From Bacillota bacterium (GTDB lineage Bacteria > Bacillota > Sulfobacillia > Sulfobacillales > Sulfobacillaceae): a stretch of DNA of 33,446 nucleotides. The stretch spans positions 386 through 33,831 of the forward strand of contig JAMDDZ010000153.1 of assembly GCA_023488565.1 (NCBI GenBank). Reading direction: 5' to 3'. This document shows, piece after piece, positions 1-9,222 of the stretch. Made by a program: the position numbers and the translations under genes. Numbering within the stretch: the first letter of the stretch is position 1; each line of letters opens with the position of its first letter. The notes beneath the pieces are model-generated. The model was not told the DNA's origin, did not search any database, and saw only the letters and a list, made by a program, of their open reading frames with translations.

Positions 1-305
1 CTGCTTTGCGTTGCCACTGCTTCTGGCGGCGGCGACGCCGGTGAATGCGGGCCTTCTGCATGGGGTCGAGGTCAAAGACCTGCCCATCCGAGGTCGTCAG
101 GGGTTGGGCGACGCCCCGATCCCCGCTGAGCGTGCGCTCGGCGAGTGGCTCCGCCGACAAATGCCGCAAGTCCTCGGCGATCTGCTCCGTCCTCGCGTCG
201 AGTGTTTTCTCGGGCATGGCCACATCGGGATCCTCCAATCCAGCGCAGCAAGATCTGTTCCTGCCCGAGGTTTGGATACAGACGAAACCGATACCCATTC
301 AGCAT
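1..305 (-). pseudogene. tnpB: IS200/IS605-type tnpB (OrfB) remnant, internally deleted and frameshifted, continuing off the left edge
   Basis: Minus-strand N-terminus MLNGYRFRLYPNLGQEQILLRWIG is a typical TnpB start. It is followed in another frame by LEDPDVAMPEKTLDARTEQIAEDLRHLSAEPLAERTLSGDRGVAQPLTTSDGQVFDLDPMQKARIHRRRRRQKQWQRKA, a TnpB internal segment. The normal intervening sequence is missing. Confidence 0.8.
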
Positions 306-418
306 GGCGGAATCCTCCAACGAACAAACGTTCTGAGTCTAGTGTACCATTCCCCGGCTTTATCGGCAATGGGACGCCCCGACGAGAAGAAAAAATCTGG
401 CGTCCTCAATGGCCGCCA

Positions 419-477
419 CCCGCTTGACCCCCTCCCGACTTCGCCTGGGAAGGGGAATGCGCGAACATTATGTTCAA
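419..477 (-). repeat. IS200/IS605-like left end belonging to the tnpB remnant; near-identical copy at 31968-32027
   Basis: Minus strand begins TTGAACATAATGTTCGCGCATTCCCCTTC...GAGGGGGTCAAGCGGG, an imperfect hairpin upstream of tnpB. The copy at 31968-32027 matches over about 59 nt with few differences. Confidence 0.7.
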
Positions 478-513
478 CGGAGTGCTGGGCGTCTGCACTG
501 TTGTGAGGCATTC

Positions 514-1110
514 TTAGAACGAACGAATTAATTGGTGAATCGTATAACGTGGCCATGACCTGGCGTCAATGTTCATTGCCGTGGGGTCCAAAAGTTTTGC
601 GTCGTCTTTAGCCCCAATGATTAGACGAATAAAGTGGAGGTTGGAGTCCTGTTGTTGAGCCACACACCAGGTAGTGGTGTCCGGCGCGGGCCAGTAGCCT
701 AACAACAGGATATCGTCCGCCATAAAAGGTCCGACGGCTGGACCCGGGTATCGCCATGCCCATTGGACCTCCGGAACACCTACTACTGTCATGGTGTCCC
801 CGGACAACAGAGGTTCGCGTCCATCGCGAAACCCCGCAATCACCGGAACCCTCCCATATCGCTGCTTCGGCTCCCGAGCCACGGTACCTTGGATGCGATA
901 TTGGCCACTAAGGATGGCTCGTTTAAAACCGGTTAATCCCTTATAACTTGAGCGCAACGTCCAGTAATACACCGCTTTTTCGTCCGCGTATCCTAGCCTC
1001 TTTGCCAACTCTTTGGCAGTGATATAAGGGTCCTCCAAAATGATTTGAGCCATACTATTCAACATTCGTGTCAGCATCACACGATCATGCCTCCTTCTTC
1101 CGGTATTCAT
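514..1110 (-). CDS. HTH-containing protein with a possible S24/LexA-like C-terminal domain
   Basis: ORF of about 198 aa with an RBS (AAGGAGG) upstream of ATG 1110. N-terminal HTH-like DPYITAKELAKRLGYADEKAVYYW; C-terminal GDTMTVVGV...FMADDILLLGYWPAPDTTTWCVAQQQDSNLHFIRLI resembles the S24-like beta fold. Confidence 0.6.
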   Translation of the reverse strand: MNTGRRRHDRVMLTRMLNSMAQIILEDPYITAKELAKRLGYADEKAVYYWTLRSSYKGLTGFKRAILSGQYRIQGTVAREPKQRYGRVPVIAGFRDGREPLLSGDTMTVVGVPEVQWAWRYPGPAVGPFMADDILLLGYWPAPDTTTWCVAQQQDSNLHFIRLIIGAKDDAKLLDPTAMNIDARSWPRYTIHQLIRSF

Positions 1111-1274
1111 CAAGTTATTCCTCCTTTTCTGGCAAATGCCTTTACAGATATCCTGTCAATTTATCGACAAAATTGCCTGGAATCTAATTCTTGGGCTGGG
1201 CAGGAATCCTTCCCACAGGTGGCGAATTGAGTGCCGTTATAGGATTGCGCAATATGCTGGCTCGGGGAGGAACC

Positions 1275-4200
1275 ATGCACCTGCATAAAGTCGTCATTTA
1301 CGGGTTTAAGTCTTTTGCCAAAGAAACACAAATTATTTTGCCTCCAGGACTTACCGCACTGGTTGGACCCAATGGCGGGGGGAAAAGCAACGTGGTTGAT
1401 GCCATTCGCTGGGCGTTAGGAGAGCAAAAAGTACGAGAACTGCGCGCAGAAAAATGGGACGATCTGCTGTATATGGGAGGGCCAGGGCGATCTGCTGCCC
1501 GTCTGGCTGAGGTATCGCTGCATTTTGACAATAGCGATCAAAAAATGCCAAGTTGGCCGGAGGTGCTAGTCATCACACGGCGCTACTACCGAAGTGGGGA
1601 CTCGGAGTACCTTATTAATGGAAGAGTGGTGCGGCTCAGAGACGTAACCGATATGCTGTTGGATAGCGGGCTGGGGCGGTTTAGTTATGCAATCATCAGC
1701 CAAGGACGGGTGGAGGCCACGTTAACCCAAAAACCCAGGGAGCGCCTTGAACAACTGGAAGAGGCTGCCGGCGTCTCGCGGTACAAGGTGCGTAAACGCG
1801 AAACTTTGCTTCATCTCCAAGAGGTGAATAGCAATGTGGCGAGATTGAGTGACCTCCAAGGAGACACGGGACGTCAAATGGACGAATTATCCCAACAGGC
1901 GGAGCGAGAGCGGCAATATTTGGGGTGGCAAAGTGAACGTCAGGGTTGGCAGACCCAAATTCAGCACACCGCGTTTCGCAATGCGCAAAAAGAACTCAAC
2001 AAGCTACACCAGCAACGCGATACCCAAGTTGCCCACCTAACGGAACTTGCCAACGAATTGGCCGCCCATGACCTCCAACTGCATACTGCCCGGGAGTTAG
2101 CCGACAGGGTTCAAGAGGAAGTGGCACGTAGCGAAGATCAATGGCGCCATTGGGATAAGGAGGCCGCCCAGTTGGAACAAAAAGAGGCGGTAGTGTTGTC
2201 GCAAGTGCAAGGCTTGATAAGGGAAAAGGAGCGCCTTGCTGCTGAAGTGCAGGAAATTGAGGAACAAGCCGCCGACTTGCAAAAAGAAGCATTGCAAGTT
2301 ATCGACCAGTCGAGCCATCAACATAGCGATTTGAACAATCAATTGGCCACACTGGAGCAGAACATAGCCACGATGGAGCACCAGGTACGAGAAATTGCGG
2401 AGGATCTGGATCAAAATAGGCAGGCCACAGCTCAAAGAGAGGCACAATTGGGGTTAATCAAACAAGCTTTGGCACGGTGGCAAGGGGTGCTCGGCATCAA
2501 TTCCCTGGACAACTTAGCCGAGATTATGGAGTCAAAAAAAGCGCAGGTACGGCAAAAGGAACGAGAGGTACAGCAGCTGAGTCAAGAACTTCAGCAAGTG
2601 ACCGAAAAACTTCAACAGTTACAGCGTTTTCACCATCACACCGAACAAGAATTGCAGCCGCTTCGTCATCAACTAGCGCAGCGCCAGGCGCGACTTAGAG
2701 CTTTGCATCAATTGGAAGCAGAGGGGGAGGGCCTTCCCGAGGGGGTGCGGGCCATATTACAGGCGCAACGCGAACGGAAGCTTGAGGGCATTTTGGGCAC
2801 GGTAGGGTCATTATTGACGAGCGATCCCGATGTAGCGTTGGCAATTCAGATTGCTCTTGGCGGCGCCAGCGCCGATGTGATTGTGGAGCGTGAATCTCAG
2901 GCACGAAGTGCTGTCAAGTTCTTACAGGCCCATGCGATGGGGCGCGCGACCTTTCTTCCGTTAGACACTATTCGTCCCGGCATTGTTCCGGATGGGGAGC
3001 GTTCTCTAAACCGCCTCGCAGGTGTGATCGGATGGGCACTAGATGTCGTACATTTTGAAAAAAGATTGCGACCCGCTATTTCTCATTTGTTGGGTCGGGT
3101 ACTCGTGCTCAAGACACTGGACGCCGCTATGGTGGCGGGGGGACAGCATCGGTTCCGTTACAAGATGGTGACATTAGATGGGCAGTTAGTGCATGCTGGT
3201 GGCGCTATTACCGGAGGTCACCATGGGCAGCGCGACTCGCGGAGTAGCCGACACACAGAAATCCAAACGCTCACCGGACGCGTGGCGGAAGATTCGAAGA
3301 TCATTGAGGGAAAAGAAGAGTTGCTAAAGGCGACTTTGACCGAGATCAGGGAAACGGAAATCGTTTTGGAAGGGGTCAGAGAACATCTTAGCGAACGGCG
3401 GCATCAATGGACGGCACTTCGTGAGGCACTATCCTCATCATCTACTCCGGAACAAGACCCTCATAGTTTGGTAGCTGCGGCAAAACAATTGGAAGAAGAG
3501 ATTGGTCGGCAGCATGTGACTATGGAAACACTCCAGATGCGGGAACTGGAGTTGCGCTCGCAATTGGCTGAAGCAGCAGAACGGCAGACCCAATTACGCG
3601 ATGCTTTCTCGCAAAGTCTATCGGCTTACTCGCAAGCCGAGGCCTTGCGTGAACGGATCCGATTCGAACAAGAACGTGTGGAAAGCAACCGACTGCGCAT
3701 GGTGACACGTTTGCAACAAGTTATCACGGCCTTAGAAGACGGGAGCCGGGAAAAACTCTTAGTCATGGCCGAGCGTGAAGCTGCGGTGAGCCATCGTGAA
3801 CAACAACGGATCGGGTTAGAGGAGAAACGGCGTGAATGGGATCAACTTAAACGCGATGGCTTAGCGTTGGAAAACCGGTTGCGGGCGTTGCAACATGAGG
3901 ATCGTCGCCTCACGGCGAAAGTGCAACAATTGGAGCAAGACATTTTTAAAGTGGAGCATGCCTGGGCGGACTTTGTGGAAGACCCCGCAATACCTTCACT
4001 TAAATCGGATCAAATCACGCATGCACAAGCGGAACTGGTACGTCTTGACCAGGCGATTGCTTTGTTAGGGGATATCATGCCTGGAAGCCTGGCATTATAT
4101 GAACAATTGAGAACGCGATGGGAATACTTAGCGCAACAATTGGACGATGTATCCTTAGCCCGGGAAGATCTCTTAAAGACTTTAGATGAGTTAGACCAGG

Positions 4201-4661
4201 AAGTCAGTCGACGTATTGAGGTTACCGCATCGCGGGTGGAGCAAGCGTTTAGTATGGCGTGCCAAACGCTATTTTCCGGAGGACGGGGCGGGTTGTCATG
4301 GATCCCTGGCGGTGATGGCGGCGTGGACGTGTGGGTGCGGCCTCCCGGTAAAAGGCCGAACCAACTTGGGCTGCTGTCGGGTGGTGAGAAAGCACTGGGG
4401 GGCATCGCCTGGCTGTTTTCTTTGCTATCAGTGCGTCCGTCTCCGTTTATCTTGTTGGACGAGGTGGAGGCATCGTTGGATGAGGCTAATGCCTCCCGCT
4501 TTGCCGACTATTTGGCGGAATTGCGGAAACACACCCAATGTGTTATTGTGACTCACCACAAATCGACTATGGAAATTGCGGATGCCTTATGGGGAGTGGC
4601 TGGGGACGGCCAAGGACAGAGCCGTACGGTTTCGGTATTGTTGGAACAAGTATCTTCGTAA
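1275..4661 (+). CDS. smc: Chromosome segregation protein SMC
   Basis: N-terminal MHLHKVVIYGFKSFAKETQIILPPGLTALVGPNGGGKSNVVDAIRWALGEQ (Walker A), long coiled coils, hinge, C-terminal LLSGGEKALGGIAWLFSLLSVRPSPFILLDEVEASLDEAN. RBS ggggagg before ATG 1275; the ORF-track start at 1191 is probably too far upstream. Confidence 0.97.
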   Translation: MHLHKVVIYGFKSFAKETQIILPPGLTALVGPNGGGKSNVVDAIRWALGEQKVRELRAEKWDDLLYMGGPGRSAARLAEVSLHFDNSDQKMPSWPEVLVITRRYYRSGDSEYLINGRVVRLRDVTDMLLDSGLGRFSYAIISQGRVEATLTQKPRERLEQLEEAAGVSRYKVRKRETLLHLQEVNSNVARLSDLQGDTGRQMDELSQQAERERQYLGWQSERQGWQTQIQHTAFRNAQKELNKLHQQRDTQVAHLTELANELAAHDLQLHTARELADRVQEEVARSEDQWRHWDKEAAQLEQKEAVVLSQVQGLIREKERLAAEVQEIEEQAADLQKEALQVIDQSSHQHSDLNNQLATLEQNIATMEHQVREIAEDLDQNRQATAQREAQLGLIKQALARWQGVLGINSLDNLAEIMESKKAQVRQKEREVQQLSQELQQVTEKLQQLQRFHHHTEQELQPLRHQLAQRQARLRALHQLEAEGEGLPEGVRAILQAQRERKLEGILGTVGSLLTSDPDVALAIQIALGGASADVIVERESQARSAVKFLQAHAMGRATFLPLDTIRPGIVPDGERSLNRLAGVIGWALDVVHFEKRLRPAISHLLGRVLVLKTLDAAMVAGGQHRFRYKMVTLDGQLVHAGGAITGGHHGQRDSRSSRHTEIQTLTGRVAEDSKIIEGKEELLKATLTEIRETEIVLEGVREHLSERRHQWTALREALSSSSTPEQDPHSLVAAAKQLEEEIGRQHVTMETLQMRELELRSQLAEAAERQTQLRDAFSQSLSAYSQAEALRERIRFEQERVESNRLRMVTRLQQVITALEDGSREKLLVMAEREAAVSHREQQRIGLEEKRREWDQLKRDGLALENRLRALQHEDRRLTAKVQQLEQDIFKVEHAWADFVEDPAIPSLKSDQITHAQAELVRLDQAIALLGDIMPGSLALYEQLRTRWEYLAQQLDDVSLAREDLLKTLDELDQEVSRRIEVTASRVEQAFSMACQTLFSGGRGGLSWIPGGDGGVDVWVRPPGKRPNQLGLLSGGEKALGGIAWLFSLLSVRPSPFILLDEVEASLDEANASRFADYLAELRKHTQCVIVTHHKSTMEIADALWGVAGDGQGQSRTVSVLLEQVSS

Positions 4662-5611
4662 TGGATGAGGTGGATAACGTGGCGAATTTCTGGGAACGGT
4701 TAAAGCAAGGAATGGCCCGCACTCGCACTGGGCTTGGTGATCGGTTGCGGACTCTATTTACTGGGCGGGAATGGCACGAAGACCTCTGGGATGAGCTCGA
4801 AGAAGTGCTTTATGAGGCGGATTTGGGGTCCGGGACAATTGAATACCTGTTGGGTCAGTTACGGAAAAAGGTACAGCAAGAACGGCCAAAAACCGCGGAT
4901 CAGGTTTTGCAGCAGCTATTTGAGGTGATGGTTGCAGAACTTGGCGAACCGCGCCCTGCGTTAACTTTAGACCCGGGGGGACCGTGGATTTGGCTGATGG
5001 TGGGAGTCAACGGCACCGGCAAAACGACAACAGCCGGAAAATTTGCCTATTTATTGCAACAGCAGCATAAAACCGTAATTTTGGGTGCCGCTGACACTTT
5101 TCGTGCCGCAGCAGTGGAGCAATTGGTGGAATGGGGACGTCGGGCAGGAGTCGAGGTCGTGCACCAAGCTTCCGGCGCAGATCCCGCAGCAGTGGCTTAT
5201 GACACATTGCGGGCGGCACGGGCGCGCGGTGTTGATTTGGCGATTATTGATACTGCGGGCCGCCTGCAAAACAAGGTAAATTTGATGTTGGAACTGCAAA
5301 AAATTCGCCGGGTAGTGGAACGGGAGTATCCGGGGGCGCCTCACGAAGTGTGGCTAGTGATTGACGCCACCACGGGACAAAATGGGTTGAGCCAAGCCCG
5401 AATTTTTATGGACAGTGTTAAAGTGACCGGAATCGTTCTTACCAAGCTAGACGGGACCGCCAAAGGTGGCATTGCATTGAGCATTTATCATGAGCTGGGA
5501 ATTCCCATTCGGTATGTAGGAGTGGGCGAAACCGCTCAAGATTTATTGCCCTTTAATCCACGCGACTATGTGCGTGCGATCTTGGGTGATGACAACGAGC
5601 CTTCTCGCTAA
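4661..5611 (+). CDS. ftsY: Signal recognition particle receptor FtsY
   Basis: GVNGTGKTTTAGKFAYLL, DTFRAAAVEQL, DTAGRLQNKVNLM, TKLDGTAKGG motifs of SRP GTPases. Start ATG 4661 overlaps the smc stop (TAATG). Confidence 0.96.
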   Translation: MDEVDNVANFWERLKQGMARTRTGLGDRLRTLFTGREWHEDLWDELEEVLYEADLGSGTIEYLLGQLRKKVQQERPKTADQVLQQLFEVMVAELGEPRPALTLDPGGPWIWLMVGVNGTGKTTTAGKFAYLLQQQHKTVILGAADTFRAAAVEQLVEWGRRAGVEVVHQASGADPAAVAYDTLRAARARGVDLAIIDTAGRLQNKVNLMLELQKIRRVVEREYPGAPHEVWLVIDATTGQNGLSQARIFMDSVKVTGIVLTKLDGTAKGGIALSIYHELGIPIRYVGVGETAQDLLPFNPRDYVRAILGDDNEPSR

Positions 5612-5612
5612 T

Positions 5613-5641
5613 TTGACCGTTCCCTAAAAATTGGGTATAGT
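5613..5641 (+). promoter_or_regulatory. Sigma-A-type promoter upstream of the c-di-AMP riboswitch
   Basis: TTGACC (5613-5618), 17-nt spacer, TATAGT (5636-5641). Confidence 0.65.
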
Positions 5642-5654
5642 ATAGACATTACCT

Positions 5655-5840
5655 TGAATACGCCGAATTCTGCCTGTCAGAAACGGGGGACCCGATTGTG
5701 TGGGGTGAATTGCGTTTGCAAGGGGCAGGTCCACGGTCCCAACCCGTCAGCTAACCTCGTAGGCGTTGGGGGCTCAAGGTTTATATGGGTTTCGTGCCTT
5801 CCTATCCCCCGGGAACATGTCGGGCTTTTTTTGTGGGCTC
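5655..5840 (+). ncRNA. c-di-AMP riboswitch (ydaO/yuaA leader) with downstream expression platform
   Basis: Contains the recognisable blocks GAAACGGGGGACCCG, GGGGTGAATTGC, AAGGGGCAGGTCC and CCCAACCCGTCAGCTAACCTCGTAGGCGTTGGGG, then a weak CCCG...CGGGCTTTTTTT terminator-like segment (to about 5832). Confidence 0.88.
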
Positions 5841-5860
5841 GTCTCATTCTGGGAGGTGTT

Positions 5861-7087
5861 TTGAAATTGCCACGCCGAGTATTGCAAATATCGCTAACTG
5901 CTGACCCGCTAAACGCTCTTGATGGGGGTGAAATGGGCGGGCAGCAAATAGTAGTTCGGGAAGCAAGCCTGCGATTGCAGCACCAAGGGTTTGGGGTCGA
6001 TGTGCTGACTGCCGCTCAACACCCGATGCTGCCGCATCATGCGAGCCTGGGTCAAAAGGGTCAAGTGATCCGTACCTCTCGTGTGTCAGCGCCGATGTCA
6101 GATGACCAATGGCTGCAGTTGCAAGATCAACTGTTTCACGACGCGATGACCTGGATCGAGGGTAATCACCGTCGCTACCAATTGGTGCATAGCCATTTTT
6201 GGGTTTCTGGGCTGATTGGAGAACGGATTGCTCGACATCTAGAGGTCCCTTGGGTGCATTCGCCGTACAAAATGGCAGAATGGGTGAAGAGACCCTATGG
6301 GACATATTCTGAAATTCGTCAAGAACATGAGAGAGATCTGATTGCCCAAGCCGATGCCGTGGTGGTGCCTTATCTCAAGGAAACCGATTTAGTACACCGT
6401 TACGCACCTAAGGTCCCAATTTACGTGGTGGCGCCCGGGGTTGACGTTACCAGCTTTTTTAGTCGGGACCCAGGTCCGGTACTTAAAGGGTTGGGGTTAT
6501 CGCGCCGGCCTTTGCTTTACGTCGGTCACTTGGATGTCGGGCGGGGTATCCATGAGGTGCTGGAATATATGACCACTCAGTCTTTACCGGACGATTTAAT
6601 ACTGCTTCTCATCGGAGGAGATCGGGGCGCAGTGGTACAAGGTCATCCGCAAGATCCGCGATTAGCGGAGCTGGCTGAGACTTTGGGGAATCATGTGCGA
6701 TTTTTGGGGCCCATGCCCCACCGGGCCGTCGCCATGTACTTTGCTACTGCCCAAGCGGTCATCGCCCCCAACCAGGGACCCACCTTAGGAATGGCGGTGT
6801 TGGAGGCGCTGGCATCGGGTACTCCGGTGGTTGGAACCAATGTGCCCGGGGTTGCCGATTGGATTGACCCTGCTGTGAACGGATTCGTGTGTGAAGCCAA
6901 CAGCGTGGCAACGCTGTGGCATTATGCGCGGATACTTTGGGATGATGCGAATTTGGCTCATAAGATGGGATTGGCTGGTCAAACCGTGATTCATCAAAGC
7001 CATGGCGGAGATGCGATGGCGTCGGAATTGGCTCAAGTGTATGAAGAGGTATGCCAAGGCAGTTCTCCGAGTGTAGACGTCAGCTAG
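5861..7087 (+). CDS. GT4-family glycosyltransferase (sucrose-phosphate synthase / MshA-like)
   Basis: GGEMGGQQIVVREASLRLQHQGFGVDVLTAA, LVHSHFWVSGLIGERIARHLEVPWVHSPYKM, YVVAPGVDVTSFF, LLYVGHLDVGRGI, PNQGPTLGMAVLEALASGTPVVGTNVPGVADWI. In-frame TTG at 5861 with RBS GGGAGGTG; the ORF-track start at 5654 lies inside the riboswitch. Confidence 0.9.
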   Translation: MKLPRRVLQISLTADPLNALDGGEMGGQQIVVREASLRLQHQGFGVDVLTAAQHPMLPHHASLGQKGQVIRTSRVSAPMSDDQWLQLQDQLFHDAMTWIEGNHRRYQLVHSHFWVSGLIGERIARHLEVPWVHSPYKMAEWVKRPYGTYSEIRQEHERDLIAQADAVVVPYLKETDLVHRYAPKVPIYVVAPGVDVTSFFSRDPGPVLKGLGLSRRPLLYVGHLDVGRGIHEVLEYMTTQSLPDDLILLLIGGDRGAVVQGHPQDPRLAELAETLGNHVRFLGPMPHRAVAMYFATAQAVIAPNQGPTLGMAVLEALASGTPVVGTNVPGVADWIDPAVNGFVCEANSVATLWHYARILWDDANLAHKMGLAGQTVIHQSHGGDAMASELAQVYEEVCQGSSPSVDVS

Positions 7088-7111
7088 TTCCAGATCGTGA
7101 TCTATTAACGT

Positions 7112-7142
7112 ACCGGACAAGGAGTATCCTTGTCCGGTCTTG
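7112..7142 (+). terminator. Hairpin/terminator after the glycosyltransferase gene
   Basis: ACCGGACAAGGA-GTA-TCCTTGTCCGGT perfect 12-bp stem; the U-tract is weak (CTTGCTTG). Confidence 0.6.
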
Positions 7143-7143
7143 C

Positions 7144-7172
7144 TTGACACCGGTACACTTTTTCTTTAATAT
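7144..7172 (+). promoter_or_regulatory. Sigma-A promoter for ylxM-ffh and downstream genes
   Basis: TTGACA (7144-7149), 17-nt spacer, TAATAT (7167-7172). Confidence 0.75.
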
Positions 7173-7224
7173 GTGCCTTGTTGTTCTGTTAAGGAGTAGT
7201 GCTTGACACCGGAGGCCGTACCTT

Positions 7225-7581
7225 GTGAATAACGTGGACGTTACCGAAGCCAATTTATGGTTTGATTTCTATGGACCACTTTTAACGGAACACCAAAGCG
7301 ATATTTGGCAGCTGCATTTTCAGGAAGATTGGTCTCTTGCAGAAATCAGTGCGTTGCAAGGGGTAACTCGCGCGGCGATACAAGATGTATTAGAGCGTAC
7401 CGCGAACTTGCTTCGCGACTATGAGCGCAAATTGGGACTGGTGGCTGCGATGCGGCAAAGGCAAGCCACGTTGTCGCGGTTGGTAAAGTTACTCAGTCAG
7501 TTGCCAGTGGGTCCGCAAGTCGGCGAAGCGATGGAATTGGCTCGTGGTTTGGCGCTGGAGGAGGGGCTCTCCGATGTTTGA
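7225..7581 (+). CDS. ylxM: YlxM/p13-like HTH protein associated with SRP
   Basis: FYGPLLTEHQSDIWQLHFQEDWSLAEISALQGVTRAAIQDVLERT is typical of YlxM; located immediately upstream of ffh; RBS ggagg before GTG. Confidence 0.92.
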   Translation: MNNVDVTEANLWFDFYGPLLTEHQSDIWQLHFQEDWSLAEISALQGVTRAAIQDVLERTANLLRDYERKLGLVAAMRQRQATLSRLVKLLSQLPVGPQVGEAMELARGLALEEGLSDV

Positions 7582-8908
7582 GAACTTGACCGAAAAGTTG
7601 CAGTCGACCTTCAAACGGCTTCGCAACAAAGGGCGGCTGACGGAGGCAGATGTCAAAGAAGCACTGCGCGATGTGCGTTTGGCGCTGTTGGAAGCGGATG
7701 TCAACTTCAAAGTGGTTAAAGACTTTCTAGCCACCGTAGAACGTGATGCGGTGGGCCAAGACATTTTGGAAAGTCTGACTCCAGATCAGGGTGTCGTTCG
7801 GGTAGTTCGGGACCACTTGGTTGCCCTTATGGGAACAACGGTGGAACGCGTCAAAATGTCCTCCAATCCTCCTACAGTGATTTACCTGGTCGGATTGCAA
7901 GGCTCCGGCAAAACTACCTCGGCCGCCAAATTAGCTTTAATGTTGCATCACCAAGGCAGGCAGCCGCTCCTGGTGGCAGCCGACATATACCGCCCAGCCG
8001 CCGTGGATCAATTGGTGGCTTTGGGTGCACAAATCGACATGCCAGTGGTGCATCAGGCGGGGTTAGATCCCGTGGCGTTAGCTCAGTTGGGATTGCAAAA
8101 GAGCCGGCAATTGGCCCGTGATGTGGTGATTGTTGACACTGCCGGACGGCTCCACGTGGACGAACAACTCATGGCAGAACTGCAGAAAATGCAGGGCAAG
8201 GTCCCTGCTCACGAGACATTGCTGGTAGTGGACGCGATGACTGGTCAGGACGCTGTTCGAGTGGCGACAGCCTTTAAAGAATTGTTGCCGTTAACCGGAG
8301 TAATCTTAACCAAACTCGATGGGGATACCCGGGGTGGCGCAGCATTGTCCATTCGTGCGGTGACACAGTTGCCCATAAAACTTGTGGCGACGGGTGAAAA
8401 GGTTGATGCGTTGGAGATATTTCAGCCCGATCGGATGGCCTCTCGTATTTTGGGAATGGGTGACGTGCTGACTTTGATCGAAAAGGCAGAACAAGCCCTA
8501 GATAAAGATGACACCGAGCGTTTGGCTGGACGTATGACCAGCAACTCTTTTAACTTGGAGGACTTTCGCAGCATGCTGAACCAAGTCAAAAAATTGGGCC
8601 CGCTATCCAAAGTGATGGAAATGTTGCCAGGCATGGGACAACTCAGCAAATTCAAGGGCCAGGTCGATGATTCCAGTTTGGTGCGTGTCGAGGCAATTCT
8701 CGATTCGATGACGGTCAAAGAGCGACTGCGTCCCGATATCATCGATGGGAGTCGAAGACGCCGCATAGCCAAGGGCAGTGGCACATCGGTTCAAGAGGTC
8801 AATCGGCTCTTAAAACAATTTCAAGACATGCGGAAAATGATGCATCAATTTAAGGGGCCGGGTGGGAAACGCAAATTGGCCAAGATGCCCTTCCCGCCAC
8901 CCCGCTAA
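7574..8908 (+). CDS. ffh: Signal recognition particle protein Ffh
   Basis: [94 protein letters not shown]-domain [23 protein letters not shown]. Confidence 0.97.
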   Translation: MFENLTEKLQSTFKRLRNKGRLTEADVKEALRDVRLALLEADVNFKVVKDFLATVERDAVGQDILESLTPDQGVVRVVRDHLVALMGTTVERVKMSSNPPTVIYLVGLQGSGKTTSAAKLALMLHHQGRQPLLVAADIYRPAAVDQLVALGAQIDMPVVHQAGLDPVALAQLGLQKSRQLARDVVIVDTAGRLHVDEQLMAELQKMQGKVPAHETLLVVDAMTGQDAVRVATAFKELLPLTGVILTKLDGDTRGGAALSIRAVTQLPIKLVATGEKVDALEIFQPDRMASRILGMGDVLTLIEKAEQALDKDDTERLAGRMTSNSFNLEDFRSMLNQVKKLGPLSKVMEMLPGMGQLSKFKGQVDDSSLVRVEAILDSMTVKERLRPDIIDGSRRRRIAKGSGTSVQEVNRLLKQFQDMRKMMHQFKGPGGKRKLAKMPFPPPR

Positions 8909-8940
8909 ACCACTTTGGAAAGGAAGGAGGCACAGAAGAT

Positions 8941-9222
8941 ATGGTGAAAATTCGCTTGCGCCGCATGGGCGCCAAGAAACGACCGTTTTACCGTGTTGTG
9001 GTGGCGGATGCCCGTGCTCCCCGCGACGGACGCTTTATTGAAGAAATAGGGTACTACGACCCGACAAAAGATCCGGCCGTGGTGAAGATTGACGAAGACA
9101 AGGCAGTAAAATGGATTCAGAATGGGGCTCAACCGACCGACACGGCCCGTTCTTTGTTGCGGCAAACCGGTGTTCTTAAAAAGGTCCATGAAATGAAGCA
9201 GACGGCTAAGTCTCATGAGTAG
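8941..9222 (+). CDS. rpsP: 30S ribosomal protein S16
   Basis: [54 protein letters not shown] aaggaggc. Confidence 0.97.
   Translation: MVKIRLRRMGAKKRPFYRVVVADARAPRDGRFIEEIGYYDPTKDPAVVKIDEDKAVKWIQNGAQPTDTARSLLRQTGVLKKVHEMKQTAKSHE

Noticed and set aside
2097-2447. Minus-strand ORFs inside smc (also 1996-2292, 2695-2904, 4010-4405)
   Set aside because: Shadow ORFs of the coiled-coil coding sequence of smc.
5654-5860. N-terminal extension of the glycosyltransferase in the ORF track
   Set aside because: This part encodes the c-di-AMP riboswitch; TTG 5861 with an SD is the better start.
5844-6305. 153-aa minus-strand ORF in the glycosyltransferase gene
   Set aside because: Overlaps a strongly supported GT4 CDS and shows no coding character.
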